This document shows positions 1-13,106 of a stretch of 64,000 nt of DNA, one piece after another. The translations under genes and the position numbers were made by a program. This DNA is from Sisyra terminalis. Taxonomy: Eukaryota > Arthropoda > Insecta > Neuroptera > Sisyridae. A model generated the notes under the pieces. That model did not search any database. It worked only from the letters and a program-made list of their open reading frames with translations, and was not told the DNA's origin. Numbering within the stretch: the first letter of the stretch is position 1; the number at the start of each line of letters is the position of its first letter. The stretch spans positions 31,992,001 to 32,056,000 of the forward strand of contig OY292278.1 of NCBI GenBank assembly GCA_958496175.1, written 5' to 3'.

Positions 1-49
1 ACAAAAGGCATTACTGTGGTGTCCAGGAGGAGGATAATTACGTAGTACT

Positions 50-150
50 ATTAGGGCCGGTATTTTCATCTAGATGGTGACATTTATCTTTCAGACAAAA
101 TTTTACCCGGAGGATAAAGAAAACATCCATACTTTCACCTAAAAATGTAG
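50..150. repeat. Fragment of the TTAGGGCC MITE family
   Basis: TTAGGGCCGGTATTTTCATC followed by TAGATGGTGACATTTATC matches one end of the element at 3397-3610 and is then interrupted by the LINE remnant. Confidence 0.45.
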
Positions 151-189
151 TAAATTGATCTCGGAATGTAAACCACTATTCACCTATTT

Positions 190-830
190 GGTGACATCCA
201 ACGACATAACACTTGCCTGGATGCCAGAACATTCTGGTATCAAAAGTAACGAAGAAGCAAATGGGCTTGCAAAAATAGGTTCATGAAGGTCATTTATGGG
301 CTCAGAATCGGCTTTAGGAGTACTATTGTGCACAAAATTAAATCAAATAGCCGAATAGACTCAAAATGAGCAAATATAATCATAGGATAACTACTCAGGA
401 GGTAAATTCTCAAGGGTTATGATAAAGAAACTTTTGGAATACCATTATAAAAGACTTTTAAACCCAGTAAAGAAGATATTAGAATATCAGTTGGTCTATT
501 AATAGGACACTGCATTCTTAAAAAGCATTCCCAAAATATAGGAATAAACACTAAGTTAAATACATGCAGGAAATGCGATGGGAGAGAGGAAATTGCTTCC
601 TACATAATGTTTAAGTCAATGCTATCTCAGCTCTTTTAGACCACCTGGACATGAGCTGAAAAATATACATAAAGATCCTATAGGCTGTTTGTTGAAATTT
701 ATCTCAGAAACAGACCTGACCAATTGAAACTAGTAACAAAGCACAATAGTTCTTTTAGGACACAGCGCAGAGGAACTCTGAGGAGAGGCTTCCAGAATGA
801 TAATAAAGAAGAAATTTAAGATTTATCTAA
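190..830 (+). pseudogene. Non-LTR retrotransposon 3' end, RNase H and Cys region, decayed
   Basis: Broken frames read LAWMPEHSGIKSNEEANGLA, the C-terminal RNase H motif of LINEs (W-x-P-x-HSG-x-x-x-NE-x-A-D). They continue with GHCILKKHSQNIGI and the CRKCDGREEIASYIMF region (Cys-x2-Cys, EE-T-x-HLL equivalent). Several stops and frameshifts show an old copy. Closely related fragments lie at 13725-14790. Confidence 0.65.
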
Positions 831-929
831 CACAAATTTTGATGGTTATTTTATAGCTATCTTAAAGATAAAGTCTTACTATCCAACAGTAAAGATATCG
901 AATACTGTAGTTGTACTATTACTTTAAAG

Positions 930-1154
930 CAGTGTTTTATAACCTTTTAAGTGGCCGCACCACTTTGTATCTGAAAATAGGTATCCGCACCCCATTGAAA
1001 AATGTGTTCCGATTTTTCAGTTTAGAGAAATACATTTTTTGCGAAATTTACTATCAAAAAATTAATAATGTATACTGTTAAGCGCTTCTTCCGCATCCCT
1101 CCAAAAATACCTTCCCGCACAGAGAAGGGATCCTCCTTCGGTTAAGAAGTATTG
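930..1154. mobile_element. hAT-type MITE
   Basis: 225 bp, ends CAGTGTTTTATAACC and (reverse) CAATACTTCTTAACC, flanked by CTTTAAAG and CTTTAAAA (7 of 8). The interior has GCCGCACC/CCCGCAC blocks typical of the Charlie-like tails in this window. Confidence 0.72.
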
Positions 1155-1159
1155 CTTTA

Positions 1160-3079
1160 AAAGATCACTATTTCTCTAGTTTAATAATATAGGTACGAAA
1201 AGCTGCTCTTGCAAGTGGACTTTATAAAAATTTTCCACATTTTGAAATTTTGTTCTTTTCTAATTAGAGGAATTTTTCAACAATTCACGTACAGGTATTA
1301 CGCTGATCTTTTGATAAGAAAAAAAATATTTTCAATATTTTTTTCATTCATTTTTTAAAACCGAATTCGATTGTCTTTATATCTAGTACCCACTTTGCTC
1401 GGGAACCATTCAGCCGATGTTGATAAACCTTCGAAAACAAAGTTTTCCAAATGGATTTAGATTAAAAAATTTCAAAAATCATCAAATTTTTAGGCATCAT
1501 TTCATCTTCCCCTCCTTTACGTTTAAATCGATCTAAAGGTTCCCTACCTGAAACAATCGAAAATTCTCCAAACACTTCAACATTCACTAAAATCAATTTT
1601 GCAAAAAAACGATAGGGGAAGCTTAAAAAATTAAATTAATTCAGATTAAAAAATTATTCTGGAAGTTTAAAATTGACCATTAACATTGTAAATATATAAC
1701 ACGAAACTTTCTTATGTTTTAATGAACCATATTTCTTTCATATGAAACATATTTGGATTCCAAAAGAAAAAGATAATTTCCCGAAATATAAAAGTGGACA
1801 TCAAAGTCGTATGGCCCAATTCTCTTAATTTTCCAGAAATTTGAAGACAAAATACACTTGAGTTATCTTTCAGTCGTTTATAACAAAAATATTGGTTAAA
1901 ATACATCTTACATTGTAATCAAAATAACAGTGATTTTTCCGAGTTTCCCGCCAAAACAATCAGTTGTTTCTAGAAAAACGGAAAAACGAAAGATATTGTG
2001 TATGCATCACTCGAATGAAAAAGGATAGATGAATAAAAGTTATTTTCTGATTAGCGAAAAACACGTTGATTGCCGCCAACAAGCAAAAATGTTTTTCTTG
2101 GTCCATTGCCAAAATTTGTTTCCTCTGGCTCTTAAGATCTAAAAAATATTTTTGAGGGGGAGGAGTTGAAAAAAATACATATATACTTTTCAAAAGAAAA
2201 GCACTAATTTTTCGCTTGAAAATAAACTCATGGAAATCCTCATTTCCTATTGACGTCAAATTTTACAATTATTTTCAATTTTCTTACATTATGTATTAGA
2301 TAGGTATGTGCAAAACACGCAAGTCGTTATATTTTTAACTTCGTAATGATATGAAAGAATTTAATTTAAGTAAAATAATATTTTCCCTTAAAACACTAAA
2401 GGCTAGAAAACACATCAGGAAAACTGTGAGTTTTAACTCATTAAATGAAAATTGTAGAAAAACTAATTATAAAATAATTATAAGAATATAATAAACAGAC
2501 TTTAAAACCAAAAACAGAATAAAATTTAAATTAAAAAAAACTTTAATTTCATTCATATACCTACGTATTTGTTTAATAAATACTCCACGTATCAACCTTA
2601 ATATATAAAAAAAAAACTATCATAAAAAAAAATATTTAAAACGTGTTAAACTTTTCTCATTTACAATTTGGACGAGATTCAAAATTTTCACTAATGCATC
2701 TATTTCCTCTTGTCCCTCGTTTACAAGTTTCATCCCAAATTTTCCATCCGAAATTGCCAGTCCGTTTTATTTACATCGTTTCACATGAATTAAAATTCCA
2801 ACTTAATTTTTGGGAAAATTTAATTGCAGAAAAGAAATCATAAAAGTTGCACAAAAATTGCAAGTATAACACAGCATGATTCACTTATGGCTCATTTACG
2901 TTTTTCCTCTGATCTCATTTTATTTATAGTACTTTTTTATTAAAAAAAAAGAAGGAAAACTTGTGATGAATTCTCAAATTACATGGATTGTACAAAATGG
3001 AACTGTTTTTCAATTTTCAACTACTTTAGTGGATTCAATCTTTGATACTATGGCAGTGTAGACGAAGGATTCCAACACG
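1160..3079. other. Intronic AT-rich DNA, nothing recognised
   Basis: No repeat, RNA or coding signal beyond short low-complexity ORFs. Confidence 0.5.
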
Positions 3080-3135
3080 ATTTGATGACTACTGAAGAAA
3101 ATTACTTGGCAACCGAAATACGTATCTGAGGTAAT
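3080..3135 (+). ncRNA. Hammerhead-like motif of the ATACGTAT subtype, decayed
   Basis: ACTGAAGA, degenerate stem II around ACTTGGCAACC, GAAA, palindrome ATACGTAT, C, TGAGG. The right half is identical to the copy at 29951. Stem I partner CCTCA is not evident. Confidence 0.35.
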
Positions 3136-3396
3136 AAGTCATAAAAAACTTTTTTGGTTCAATATTTTTTTTAAGTATTTAATCTATCCTTGGGCAATAA
3201 GCAAATCCGCAATACATGAAATCACTCCTGGTCGCTACCAAGAGGAGTAAGCTCAATGTTTTTACTTTCAGTATAGCAATTCTAGGAATGGAACGCGTCC
3301 CAGTCTAAATGACTCGTTACTATTGTCTAGGAGATTGACCGCCAGAATATTGACTGGATTCCCTCCCCCATCTCTTTTTAAGATTATAATTTACTT

Positions 3397-3610
3397 TTAG
3401 GGCCGATACTTTTACTCATGAATAAACAAACTATATCCGTAAGATAGCAACTTAATAGATAAAAATTTATCTGTCAAATAATTCCTTCATATTCATCCAA
3501 CATATATCACAATCCTTAAGTGAAAATACGTATGTTTTCTCTATTCTCCAGATAAAATATTATTTAGAAGATATATGTCACTATCTAGATGAGAAAATAC
3601 CAGCCCTTAG
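3397..3610. mobile_element. MITE with TTAGGGCCGGTATTTTC-type ends
   Basis: Left TTAGGGCCGATACTTTTACT and right (reverse) CTAAGGGCTGGTATTTTCTC are imperfect inverted ends about 214 bp apart. Related fragments start at 50 and at 48381. Confidence 0.6.
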
Positions 3611-4612
3611 TGGGCAATATATTTTTAAAGATTTTTAGTAGCAAAATTAGTTAAAATGTATGAAAACAAGGAAAGTCATTAATAGCAATACATACATAAG
3701 CAGCACAACTATCCTGCCTATTCTAGAATTTTAGGATCTTAGAGATCCTAGCTGTCCTAGAAAATTTGAGGCAAAAAATAAAAATAACGGTTATGAAAAT
3801 TAAAAAGATAGCATTTACAAATTTTACGTATATTATAATTGGCCTAGTCTTGGCCCAGGCCTGGACCAAGACTTGCTAGGCATGGCTTGACTCTGAAATG
3901 ATATCCATAGGCCAGGTCTAGCAATCAGTCTCAATTTAAACTATAATAAAAATTAAAAAAAAAATCAAGGAAAAAACATGTCAATTTTTACAATTCAAAA
4001 TAATGTAAAATCCAATACAATTTAAAACTGATTTTTTATGGTGAAATTTTTGGTTGAATTTTGACGTTGACGCTTGACCAAACCTTGGGTCAGACTAATA
4101 TGCCAAGGTTTGGCAATTAACAACTGGCCCTATTACAAGTATCGGAAGTCCCTACATAGGATGGATTATGTATATTTCCCACTGCTCTACTGACATGCTT
4201 GAATGCTTCCTTAGGTTCAAAAAAGTTGGATCCTTCTCCCATAGACAGATAGAGAAAAAAATTATGGACCTATGAAGCGCAAACATATTGGAAACTTTGA
4301 CCACAAGTGTGGTTCATAGAACCGCATTCTGAAACCATCATGTAAGGAATAACCGAAGGTACAAGATCCATAGGACGTAAGTCCTATGATTTAATACTTC
4401 GCAAAATTCGAGATTTCCCCACATCAATCTAAAACTAAAAATATAATTAGCAAGGCATACTTGTGGTTCTTCAGTTATTTTGCTAGGAGAACTGAAAAAA
4501 TAGAACTACTTATAGGGGAAAGGAAAGTAGAAGGCCAGTGGATATCTAAAGATAGGTAACGTAAAAATATGCGAATATTTAATAAAAAATACATCCCTTA
4601 GGAGTGGAATCA

Positions 4613-4652
<40 letters not shown>

Positions 4653-5221
4653 TTCGGTAGGATTTATGTGTAAAAATGCATTATTGAATACAACTTTGGT
4701 TATTCTATTTGGATTGTTGTGGTATAACTGGAGGATCAATCAAATATTTTCCCGATTATTTAACTTTAAACTGCATATTTTGAAAATTTAGGATGCCTGG
4801 TAGCACTTTTTCGCTAATAAAAATAAATTTGGTTGTTCGATCACCGAATCTCCAAAAAGTTACGTGTAAAATCGTAGTATTTTTAAATAGAAATAACTTT
4901 TTAACGACTCTGTGAATCGCTTTGAAATTTTTACAGGTGCTTTAGCATTAAATAAGGAACAATTTACCAAATTTTTAATTGTATGGTAGCATTTTGACGT
5001 ACCTATATAACATCCTTAACTATATTTAGAGTGACAAAATAGTAAATTTCAGGAAAAATGCTACAAAACTCCAAAAAATATTGGATTTGCCAATAGGTTA
5101 ATAGATCAAGGTGGCGGTAGATTCTAGGTTCCAATCTTGTGACGATCATACAATTAGTTTCTCAGTTTACTGATTTTTAAGGAATCCTAGAGTCGCTAGT
5201 ACGTTTATAAAATTAACTTAC
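3611..5221. other. Intronic DNA downstream of the second kinase exon
   Basis: Holds a CCTAG/CCAGGCC-rich hairpin-like patch at 3840-3925, the GA microsatellite, and otherwise unassigned AT-rich sequence. Confidence 0.45.
4616..4651. repeat. (GA)n microsatellite
   Basis: Uninterrupted GA for 18 units. Confidence 0.95.
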
Positions 5222-5343
5222 CCTAATATATTGGGATGTGACAATTTGTTCATCAGTTGAACTTCTTTGAGCATATTACGTTGGTTGGAACGGCATAAGT
5301 TCATTTTCAGTGCCATCACCTGACCGGTGATGCGATGTGTGAC
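5222..5343 (-). CDS. TESK-type kinase, second visible exon (catalytic lysine)
   Basis: This 122-nt exon carries 40 residues plus two bases and continues the kinase begun at 52332-52793. Acceptor CCAG lies just upstream (5347-5344), and donor GTAAGT starts at 5221. The reading [15 protein letters not shown] supplies the beta-3 catalytic Lys (ALK). EVQLMNKL supplies the alpha-C Glu, and LSHPNIL is the usual motif before the hinge strand. Phase agrees: the upstream exon ends on a codon boundary, and this one starts in frame 0 and ends after two bases of the next codon. The stretch is too short to stand out as an ORF. No exon with the expected FMGVC-type continuation was seen in 1-5221, so the following intron is longer than 5.2 kb and the catalytic loop lies outside the window. 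Confidence 0.9.
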
Positions 5344-6650
5344 CTGGAAAATAAACAGAATAATAATGAAAATCTTTGAACGATTAAAAAAATAACCACG
5401 TGCTCTATTTAAAAAAAATGCTTTACAATCGTCATGTCAATATTGAAATAAACCGTCAAGTACTTACACTTGACAAGCTAATTTTGTGGTGAGAAACGAA
5501 GTGAAGTGAGGCGGGAAATTCGACGTCTTAAAGGCTCAAGACGGTGATAATAGAATTAGTTGGGATTCGATAATTATCAGTCGAAAATCTCTTTATTTGT
5601 AATACAAACAAAACATATTGATAATGAGCTTTAGATTATATGTTTTTTTCAGCCTTATTACCATTTGTATAAAGTTGAACGAAACAACTTTGTGGTTCTC
5701 TCCCCTTACAAATAAACAACCCTTAGTTTGGATTGACTTCATTTATATATGTTACAAAGCTAGAAATATTCATTTATAAGTATTTGGTGATTAAATCATC
5801 GAAGCAAATGCAACAACAAAATTAAAATGAACCTTTCCAAAATCCAATCATTTAACTTGCGCAACAATTGCGCAAAACTTAAGCAACCTCAATAACAGAT
5901 TGAAAAATCAATTGGCAACATTATCTCAATAATTAAATCGATAATTATCGTAAAATTATACGACCGAAGCACACGTAAGAATGCAGCAAAAAAAAAATTA
6001 TAATATTGCAAAAACTGCGCCAAAAGGAAGTAACCGCGAGACAACGTACCAAGGTGAGAGGAGGGAACAGATAATGGATCGATTGGCTGCAAATGAAAAA
6101 CAAAAACACATAAAAGTTAATAACAAAAACCAAACAAACGCTAATCTACAATAAAACAATAGATCTAATAGGATCTTATTTGTTACGTCTCGTTTATCAT
6201 TGGAGCTAACGCGGCTAATAAAAGAAAATTTTCCGCAAATATTTGTCAGAAAAAAGCGTGCATTTTTGAAACGAAGATGGAAACAACAGCCTTCGTTATG
6301 TCACTTGTATCTGAAACCTTGTCCTCTCTTTTTGTATAATTTCTTAATACATTATGTTTGTACGCACAAGGTCAATAGGCAAGGGACACATACTCACGTA
6401 CCTTACACTTTTATGTTTGGGTGTACTTGGAAGCAAAGGCTGACTAGATCTATTTCTAGTAGTAATTTTAAAAATAGATCTCTTTTAAATATTCTGTTAA
6501 TAATAATCAGAATCTTAAAGAAAAATCCTTTATATCCGTAGAAATTACTCCTCGTAGAAGATTCAATAAAATCACTAACTCAATGTAACAATTAAAAGTT
6601 CTAATTTTAATTTGAAGTTGAAAACTTATTCTGTTAAAATTGTCCAATCA

Positions 6651-7365
6651 TTAAGGGTGGATCACCGTCAGAACGTAAAAAAAATGACTTTTTTAAACCT
6701 GCTGCCATTTTTTTTAGAGATATTAAAAAACGGTCTTCGGCATGTAAAAGTTGAAGTTGTGAACTATTATTTTTTTTTATTTGCCCCGATATGTCCCCCT
6801 CCCCCTTTTACAGCGCTTTGAAAAAGGGTCCTCAAAAATGAGGAGGCAAACGGGAGACAAGTTTTTCTCGGAAACCGGAAGTTGGATCATGATTTTCCAA
6901 AGAATGTAGGTTTTGGTAATGCGTCTTCTTGGTACTGAACCTCAAAAATCCGAAAAAAGTTGAAAATTCACAAAATGGCGCGATTTTGAAAAAAAAGTTA
7001 AAAAAACGACCTTTTTTTGGACCTTTCCCCCTCTCCCACTTTGAGGGGAGGAGGTTTGGCCAATTTCAGAGGTTCAGTACCAAGAAGACGTGTTGAACTA
7101 TAACACTCTCCAGTTTCAAGTCAATCCGTCGGATAGTTTCTGAGAAATCTTGTCCCCCAGTTTTAAAAAGTTGATTTCGAGAAAAACGCATTTAAAGTTT
7201 TTTTAAGATATTTTTTATGTTATTATCAATTTATTCAATTTTTATCAGTGAAAATACATTAGTCAGCTATTCCAATCCTTTTAACACGTTATTCTCGAAT
7301 GTTATAAGAAGGCATTTATGGAAAAAAAAAATCGATTTTTTTTTCTGACGGTGATCCACCCTTAA
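6651..7365. mobile_element. TTAA-flanked foldback element
   Basis: Perfect inverted ends GGGTGGATCACCGTCAGAA with TTAA on both sides (6651-6654, 7362-7365), 707 bp between. A second inner inverted pair, CGTCTTCTTGGTACTGAACC (from 6922) and its complement (to about 7090), flanks C-rich and G-rich blocks, so much of the element can fold on itself. TTAA duplication is typical of piggyBac-like transposons; the superfamily is inferred. Confidence 0.75.
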
Positions 7366-9889
7366 GACGAGGTATAGGTGGTCAATTTTGAACTTGTAAC
7401 TTGCATATTTTCAATATTTATTATTTTATAGTTTGTTAATGATCCTAGAACTCTAACGGATCGTTCATAAAATACGTTTGCAAACAAGAGTAAAGAGGAG
7501 TATCACTTAATGTAACGAAATATGAGAAGGGGCTTTGGAGGACCAGAAGTCTAAAGAAATGACACGATCGCAGTTCATCAAACAATTTTTCTTTCGACTT
7601 TTTTTATTTCATCGTTCTGCTACGATAAAGACCTATTCCTTCTATATTATTCTATTTTATTTATATCGCACCTGTCGTAGAACAGAGGTACAACACAAAA
7701 ATTGCAAGCTTAGAGTTAACAACAGTTTTACGATGAGAAAGCCGTCAATTTTGTTCCTAAAATAGAAAGATAATTCTAGTATATTTCCCTACCACGTAAG
7801 ATATTACCAAATTCAGTCTGTTTTAGAGAACTGCATAAATAAAAGGAACCTCATTAACGATTTTTAACTCAAATTTGAACTAGATAGATTTTGTAACTCA
7901 ACAAATATTCCTATTAACTATTTATTGTCAAATTATTATTTCTTATTATATAGCTTTATTTTTATATATTACTTATATACTTATTAATGTTTCACATTAT
8001 TATTAGCATTGATATTGTTATTATAGATTATTATTATTCTTATTGCTAATGTTGATTGTTTTCATGATTGTTGTTATTGCTATAAGAATTACTATTATTG
8101 TTATTGTTGCTATTGATTGTTAAAAATCTTTGTACTTATACAGCACTACTCTACTGGGACTAGTCCTTACATGTGATTGTCTATGGATTGAATGCACTTA
8201 TTGCAACCATATGCAGATTGTGCAATTTATTTGAAAATAAAAAAAATAAATTTGAACTAATTGTTATGGTTTCAATTGTCATTTTAATTTCATTCAATTA
8301 CAAATTTTTACCAACTGATAGTTGTGTCGGTGATGGAATGTGAATAATTCACGAGAAGTTACTAGTGTTTTAAAATCTGAAACGATTGCAGATTTTTAAT
8401 CAAAAATAAAAGATTTTATTTACAAAAGATAAATATAAAAATCCCATTTTAGTAAATTCTTTCCTCTAATTTAGGATCACTTTTTAAACTATTTATTAAA
8501 ATAAGTAAATCTAAAACAACAACAAAATCAAATAAGTCTAAAAATTTGCAAATAATAAATATTTTTATCTTCGAATATCACTAACATTAAAAATTGGGCG
8601 AATATCTTTACAAAAACTAATCGAACTAATGTTTTATCTAATCTATCGAGTTGTTTTTAAATTTTTATTTTTTAATGTGAAATTTGATTTCCTACATTTT
8701 TAATACAGCTATGATAACAATTTTTACGGAAAACCCATTTTTTTTTTTTGAGTTAGCAATCATAGTCCTGTAGTTAGGTTACCAACGTAAGAAAAAATGT
8801 AAAACCGAACAAAAAATAAATTGTACACCTAGTTTATAGTAAAATTCCCATATAAACAGAAAAATCTGTCCCTCTGTATTGTAGAAGATTTATCATATGC
8901 AACATAAATCATCAGATATACAGAACATCAAAATTATATCCCATTTATCAGATAACATTATCATTAAAATGTCCGGATTTAGTGCTTTCCAGGGCAAAAA
9001 AGTGTAAAAGCTTACAAGTTGGCAACCCTATCTGTAGTATTTTAACTGTTTAAAAGCTAGACTAAGTTTTGCATTAAGCTTCAAAAGTTTATTAAATCCG
9101 CTTAGAATGAGAGGCCGAAAGAAGAGGGCCATCAGAAAGTGAAAAATTTAAAGATCAAATCAGCAGAACTGTAATTTAAACATAAGTATAATAAAATAAC
9201 TAAACTTGCAACAACTAAATCTTATAATCCTCAAGATACATATTACTTCGTCAATACTTCACTTCTTATTCGCGATTTTGGTGCTTGTTTTGGAGCATTC
9301 TATAATTGTTAGTTCATTCATGGTTCTGTAACGGCCTACTTTTTAAGCATTTGTAATTTTTTGTGGAGCAATGAAATGATAGAACTTTGTGGTTTTTATA
9401 ATTTGTTTAAAATTATTTTAGGTGCATGTATATAAATTTGTAGCCAAATATTTCCAATAAAACATAAGTTATAGCGCTCGAAGACATCGGAGGCATCGGT
9501 TTTATTCTGTAAGCTTAAAAGCATGGATTGAACTAGAATCAATTGAAAATATGGAAAAATGGTATTTTGGCAGACGTCTCAAGAAAAAATTGTACTTTAA
9601 CGGTTCTTTTTTTTCATTTTTTTGTTATAAAATAAAAAATATAAATATTTTAAATTTTTCGATAATTTTAGTTCATTCCTTGCGTCTACATGTGGTCAGT
9701 CTACCCTATCAATTAGAAGTCAGGCGGTTCAACTATTCTTGAGATATGATGAAGGAAAGTTTAAAAACACAGTTTTCAGAAAAACAGATTTACAGCTTTA
9801 AGTACGGTTAAAACTATAATAATTTCTATATCTTTGTAACGACTGTATCATTATAACGACTTCAAATTAAAAAAAATACGACTCATACC
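7366..9889. other. Intronic AT-rich DNA
   Basis: Low-complexity ATT tract at 7960-8125; nothing else supported. Confidence 0.5.
7960..8125. repeat. TTATTATTG-type low-complexity tract
   Basis: Imperfect trinucleotide-like ATT/TTG repetition across 160 bases. Confidence 0.6.
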
Positions 9890-10093
9890 TCCTTTAGAAT
9901 CGTCAAATCTGACAACGTTGCATTATGTACATTGCTTTTAATTTAATTCACAAATAAAACGACCAACAATGAAAATTTAGCTACAAAAGAGAAAATAATA
10001 CAATATTAGGATTATATTAACAAAAAAATCGCGAATAGAATAAAAAACAAAGTAGATAATGCAACGTTGCCAGATTTGACGGTTCCAAAAAGG
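9890..10093. repeat. ~200-bp MITE family, copy 1 (most complete)
   Basis: Inverted ends CCTTTAGAATCGTCAAATCT and (reverse) CCTTTTTGGAACCGTCAAAT, both followed by CAACGTTGCATTAT. The core reads AATGAAAATTTAGCTACAAA and ATCGCGAATAGAATA. Other copies lie at 19975, 28807, 47033 and 63306. Confidence 0.7.
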
Positions 10094-10714
10094 ACATGAA
10101 CCAAAAATACTTGGCCATCGTATTCTAGACATGTTAAGGAAGCAATTTATGCAAAAAAATCGATTTAACTCAATTTTTAACTCATCACATGGAAGAACCT
10201 TCTTACAACATTGTGAACCCAAAAAACTTAGGTTATTGGTTGTTGTGTCCTCCTAGTAGATACTTGAATTAGATATTTGGGGATCACTTATGTATTCTGG
10301 CTTCTAATGAAGACTACTGTATTTTTTTTTTTTTTTTTGATTGATCATATCATCAGATATAGACCAAATTGTTATGGAATCTCTTCTAAAATATTTCCTT
10401 TGTGGAAAAAATAAATCAACGAAATCGGTCACCGTGATAAAAAATTATTGTTGAAAATGCATTAAAAATATACTCCTACATTCTAATAAATTGTATAAAA
10501 TGAATTGATCCAAAACACTAAATTTATGGGTTGATAAAATTTTTTCTTCAATGGTAACAATAAAACATTATATTATCTTTCATATCTACTGATTACAGTA
10601 TAATATCAATCTATCATACAAGTAAGTCACACTTAACATGTGGCAGTATTAAGTGTCTTATAACTTTATGGCTAAAATTTAATTTTTATATCTTTTTGAT
10701 ATCTTGGTTTGAGT

Positions 10715-11091
10715 AGACCTTTCCTTATAATCGAGCCTTGAACATTGATCTGTTTTTACGATTTGATTTTTTAACTTTGGAATTAAGAAATTGATATTCA
10801 GAGCAAAATTTTTATATATTTTTGAAGGAAACCAAATGCTCTACAAAAATGACCTCTAGCATTATTTGAAAAATTTACTTCGATCAAAGTTATTCAAGAT
10901 CAAAGTTGAATAACAGACCTTAACTTTCAGAAAAGGAAATCTACCAAAAGATGGTAATAGATCTTTTTTGTAGAGCATTTAAATTCCTTCGAGAATATAT
11001 AGATTTTTTGCTCTAAATATAAAATTCCAAATTTAAAAAAATCAAATGGTAAAAATAGATTAATATTCATGGCTCGACTATAAGGAAATAG
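10715..11091. repeat. Foldback element with ~140-bp arms
   Basis: Left arm TTTCCTTATAATCGAGCC ... ATGCTCTACAAAAATGA is mirrored by TTTTTTGTAGAGCATTTAAA ... GGCTCGACTATAAGGAAA, with about 90 bases between. A partial third copy of the right arm continues at 11107-11300. Confidence 0.65.
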
Positions 11092-11106
11092 TTAGTCTGG
11101 CGAAAA

Positions 11107-11300
11107 TTTATAATCAGACCTTTTTTGTAAAGCATCCAATTTACTTCAAGAACATATGTTGTATAATTCTTTCAGTATAATGGTTCAAAATTTTGAGGGA
11201 AAAAATATACTTTGGATTGAAAAACCAAATTGTGATTATGGACCTCGTAATATCAATACTAAAGGCTCAAAATTTCATTTTTTTTGTCATCCTGAATAAT
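11107..11300. repeat. Partial copy of the adjacent foldback arm
   Basis: CAGACCTTTTTTGTAAAGCA, CAAGAACATATGTTG and AAAATTTTGAGG repeat the order of the right arm of 10715-11091 with divergence. Confidence 0.45.
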
Positions 11301-11390
11301 AGTTTTGATATATCTTTTAAAAAAAATGTCTTATATACCAATTTATTGTTGATTCCGATCCTGTAGTTTATCTTCAATTTGTTGTTTATT

Positions 11391-11435
11391 TTTTGCAACG
11401 TTTCGCAGTTTATTACTGCCTTTTCAAGCGATTAT
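11391..11435 (-). ncRNA. Hammerhead-like motif, decayed
   Basis: Minus strand: CGCTTGAAAAG, stem II GCAG/CTGC with loop TAATAAA, GAAA, CGTTGC. The first core strand is damaged (TTGAAAA instead of CTGAAGA) while the second strand and stem II are intact. Confidence 0.35.
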
Positions 11436-11621
11436 AAATAAGAGTATACATGTATAAAGAATAAGTTTTAACAAAGTCTTCGGAACTATAACAAATTGAA
11501 AAAAATATAATATTTCTTTGGTCCAGTCTACTATAAATAGATATAATTATTTCAAATTTGATCCAATAAACTTGCTTTTAGGGTTATAGATACAGTATAA
11601 TGGAATAACTATTGAAGAGAG

Positions 11622-12017
11622 GGGTGGGTTTTTTCGTTGAAATTTAGCATATTTAAGACGCAATCATCCTTAATATAACCGCATAAAAAGAATTTACATT
11701 TAGTGGCTAAATCTCGGGAAAATCCAAGCAAAAATTTGCCTTCAAATTCGACGTTTTCGGGGGGTGACTTTTCCTTATAAGGATATATTTAAGAAACGAA
11801 TTATAATACAATGCCGTTACGTGAGTAGAAATGTGACAAAGTTTTGTCCTGTGTGCAAAAGGGCATCCGCAATATCGATTCAAATTTTCAAAAAGGACTA
11901 TTTTCAATTGCAAAAAAAAGGATATAAGGGGTGGGTTTTTTCACAGAAATTTAGCATAATAGTTTAGATTGAAGCATTCTTAACGTATCTGCATAAAAAG
12001 AATTTACATTTAGGGGC
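11622..12017. repeat. Direct repeat, ~85-bp units 308 bp apart
   Basis: GGGGTGGGTTTTTTC...GAAATTTAGCATA...GCATAAAAAGAATTTACATT occurs at 11622-11707 and 11930-12017. The spacer (GACTTTTCCTTATAAGG, TTTTGTCCTGTGTGC) resembles 24020-24165, so this is a dispersed family. Confidence 0.6.
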
Positions 12018-13106
12018 TATATCAATCTTTAATCTATCCTTAATCAATTTTTCTTTATAATATTGAACAACTGAAATATGTTTACATTTGTTCAATGATA
12101 AAACAAAATAAATGAAATTTAATCCACAAAATACTATAAGGAGATCTTTCTTTATATTAAGCCAGATGATATCGAAATCCAAATTTGGATTTTATTTGCA
12201 AATCTTGAAAAATTCCAGCCTTGATATGAATTGGAGTTTTGCTTTTCAAATGAAAGAAAAAACCTTTGGCCTCATTTAAAAATTAAACATTTCATTTTCT
12301 GATAAAATAATCTTATCATTTAGATTTTATTATCATTAATTTATCAATAATTTAATTGTTCCAACGTCCACCGGCTTAAATCAAAAAGAAAAAAACAAAA
12401 AATTCACTTAACAACAAGTTTCCTTCACTGAATCATTTGGGAGAACTCCAAAAATTAATTATTCCAATCAGATTTATCCTTTTTGAATTTACGTACATTC
12501 GTCAACAATAGGCTGACTAATAGCATTTTTACACAATTCCTTCATTCCAAGCCCCCCTCGTCTCATCTTGCTATATACCAACACGCACAAGACAAGGTCT
12601 ACAATATACTCTTGTCAAAAACACTAAAATAAACGGCGACAAAACGGAAAAATGACTCACATAATATCTGATTAAATATTCCAATGCCAAAAAGAAAGTG
12701 GATATACATGCGTTAGAGGTCACACAAAAAAAAAGCAAAATAAAACAACAAAAAATCGTAAGGGGGACGACAATAAATTAATTACATAATTGTAAAAAAA
12801 CTCGAATAAATTAAAGCAGATTATTTGAAAATTGCTTAATTAGTTTGACACGCTGTGATTACATTTGTGTAATATACAGGATGTGTTTTATTTAACTGTT
12901 TTACACGCACGGTTACAGTAGAAAGTATATACTCGATTATTGATACAGTTATTTAAGTAGGACCTACACCAAATAACCTTTGGTATGACGCTTATACTTT
13001 TTGATATTAAAATAAGTGACCGATTACAATCTAAAGGAATACCAACTATTGTGTCAGATCTCTATTCGATCGAAACTAAAATTTTTAACCAAAATTATAC
13101 AGAATA
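12018..13106. other. Intronic AT-rich DNA, nothing recognised
   Basis: No supported feature. Confidence 0.5.

Noticed and set aside
1..5221. Third TESK exon (FMGVC-type continuation)
   Set aside because: Minus strand scanned by eye for the expected motif after a CAG acceptor; none found, so it is likely outside the window.
6200..6541. 113-residue plus-strand ORF
   Set aside because: No recognisable motif and AT-driven composition; no splice context or neighbour support.
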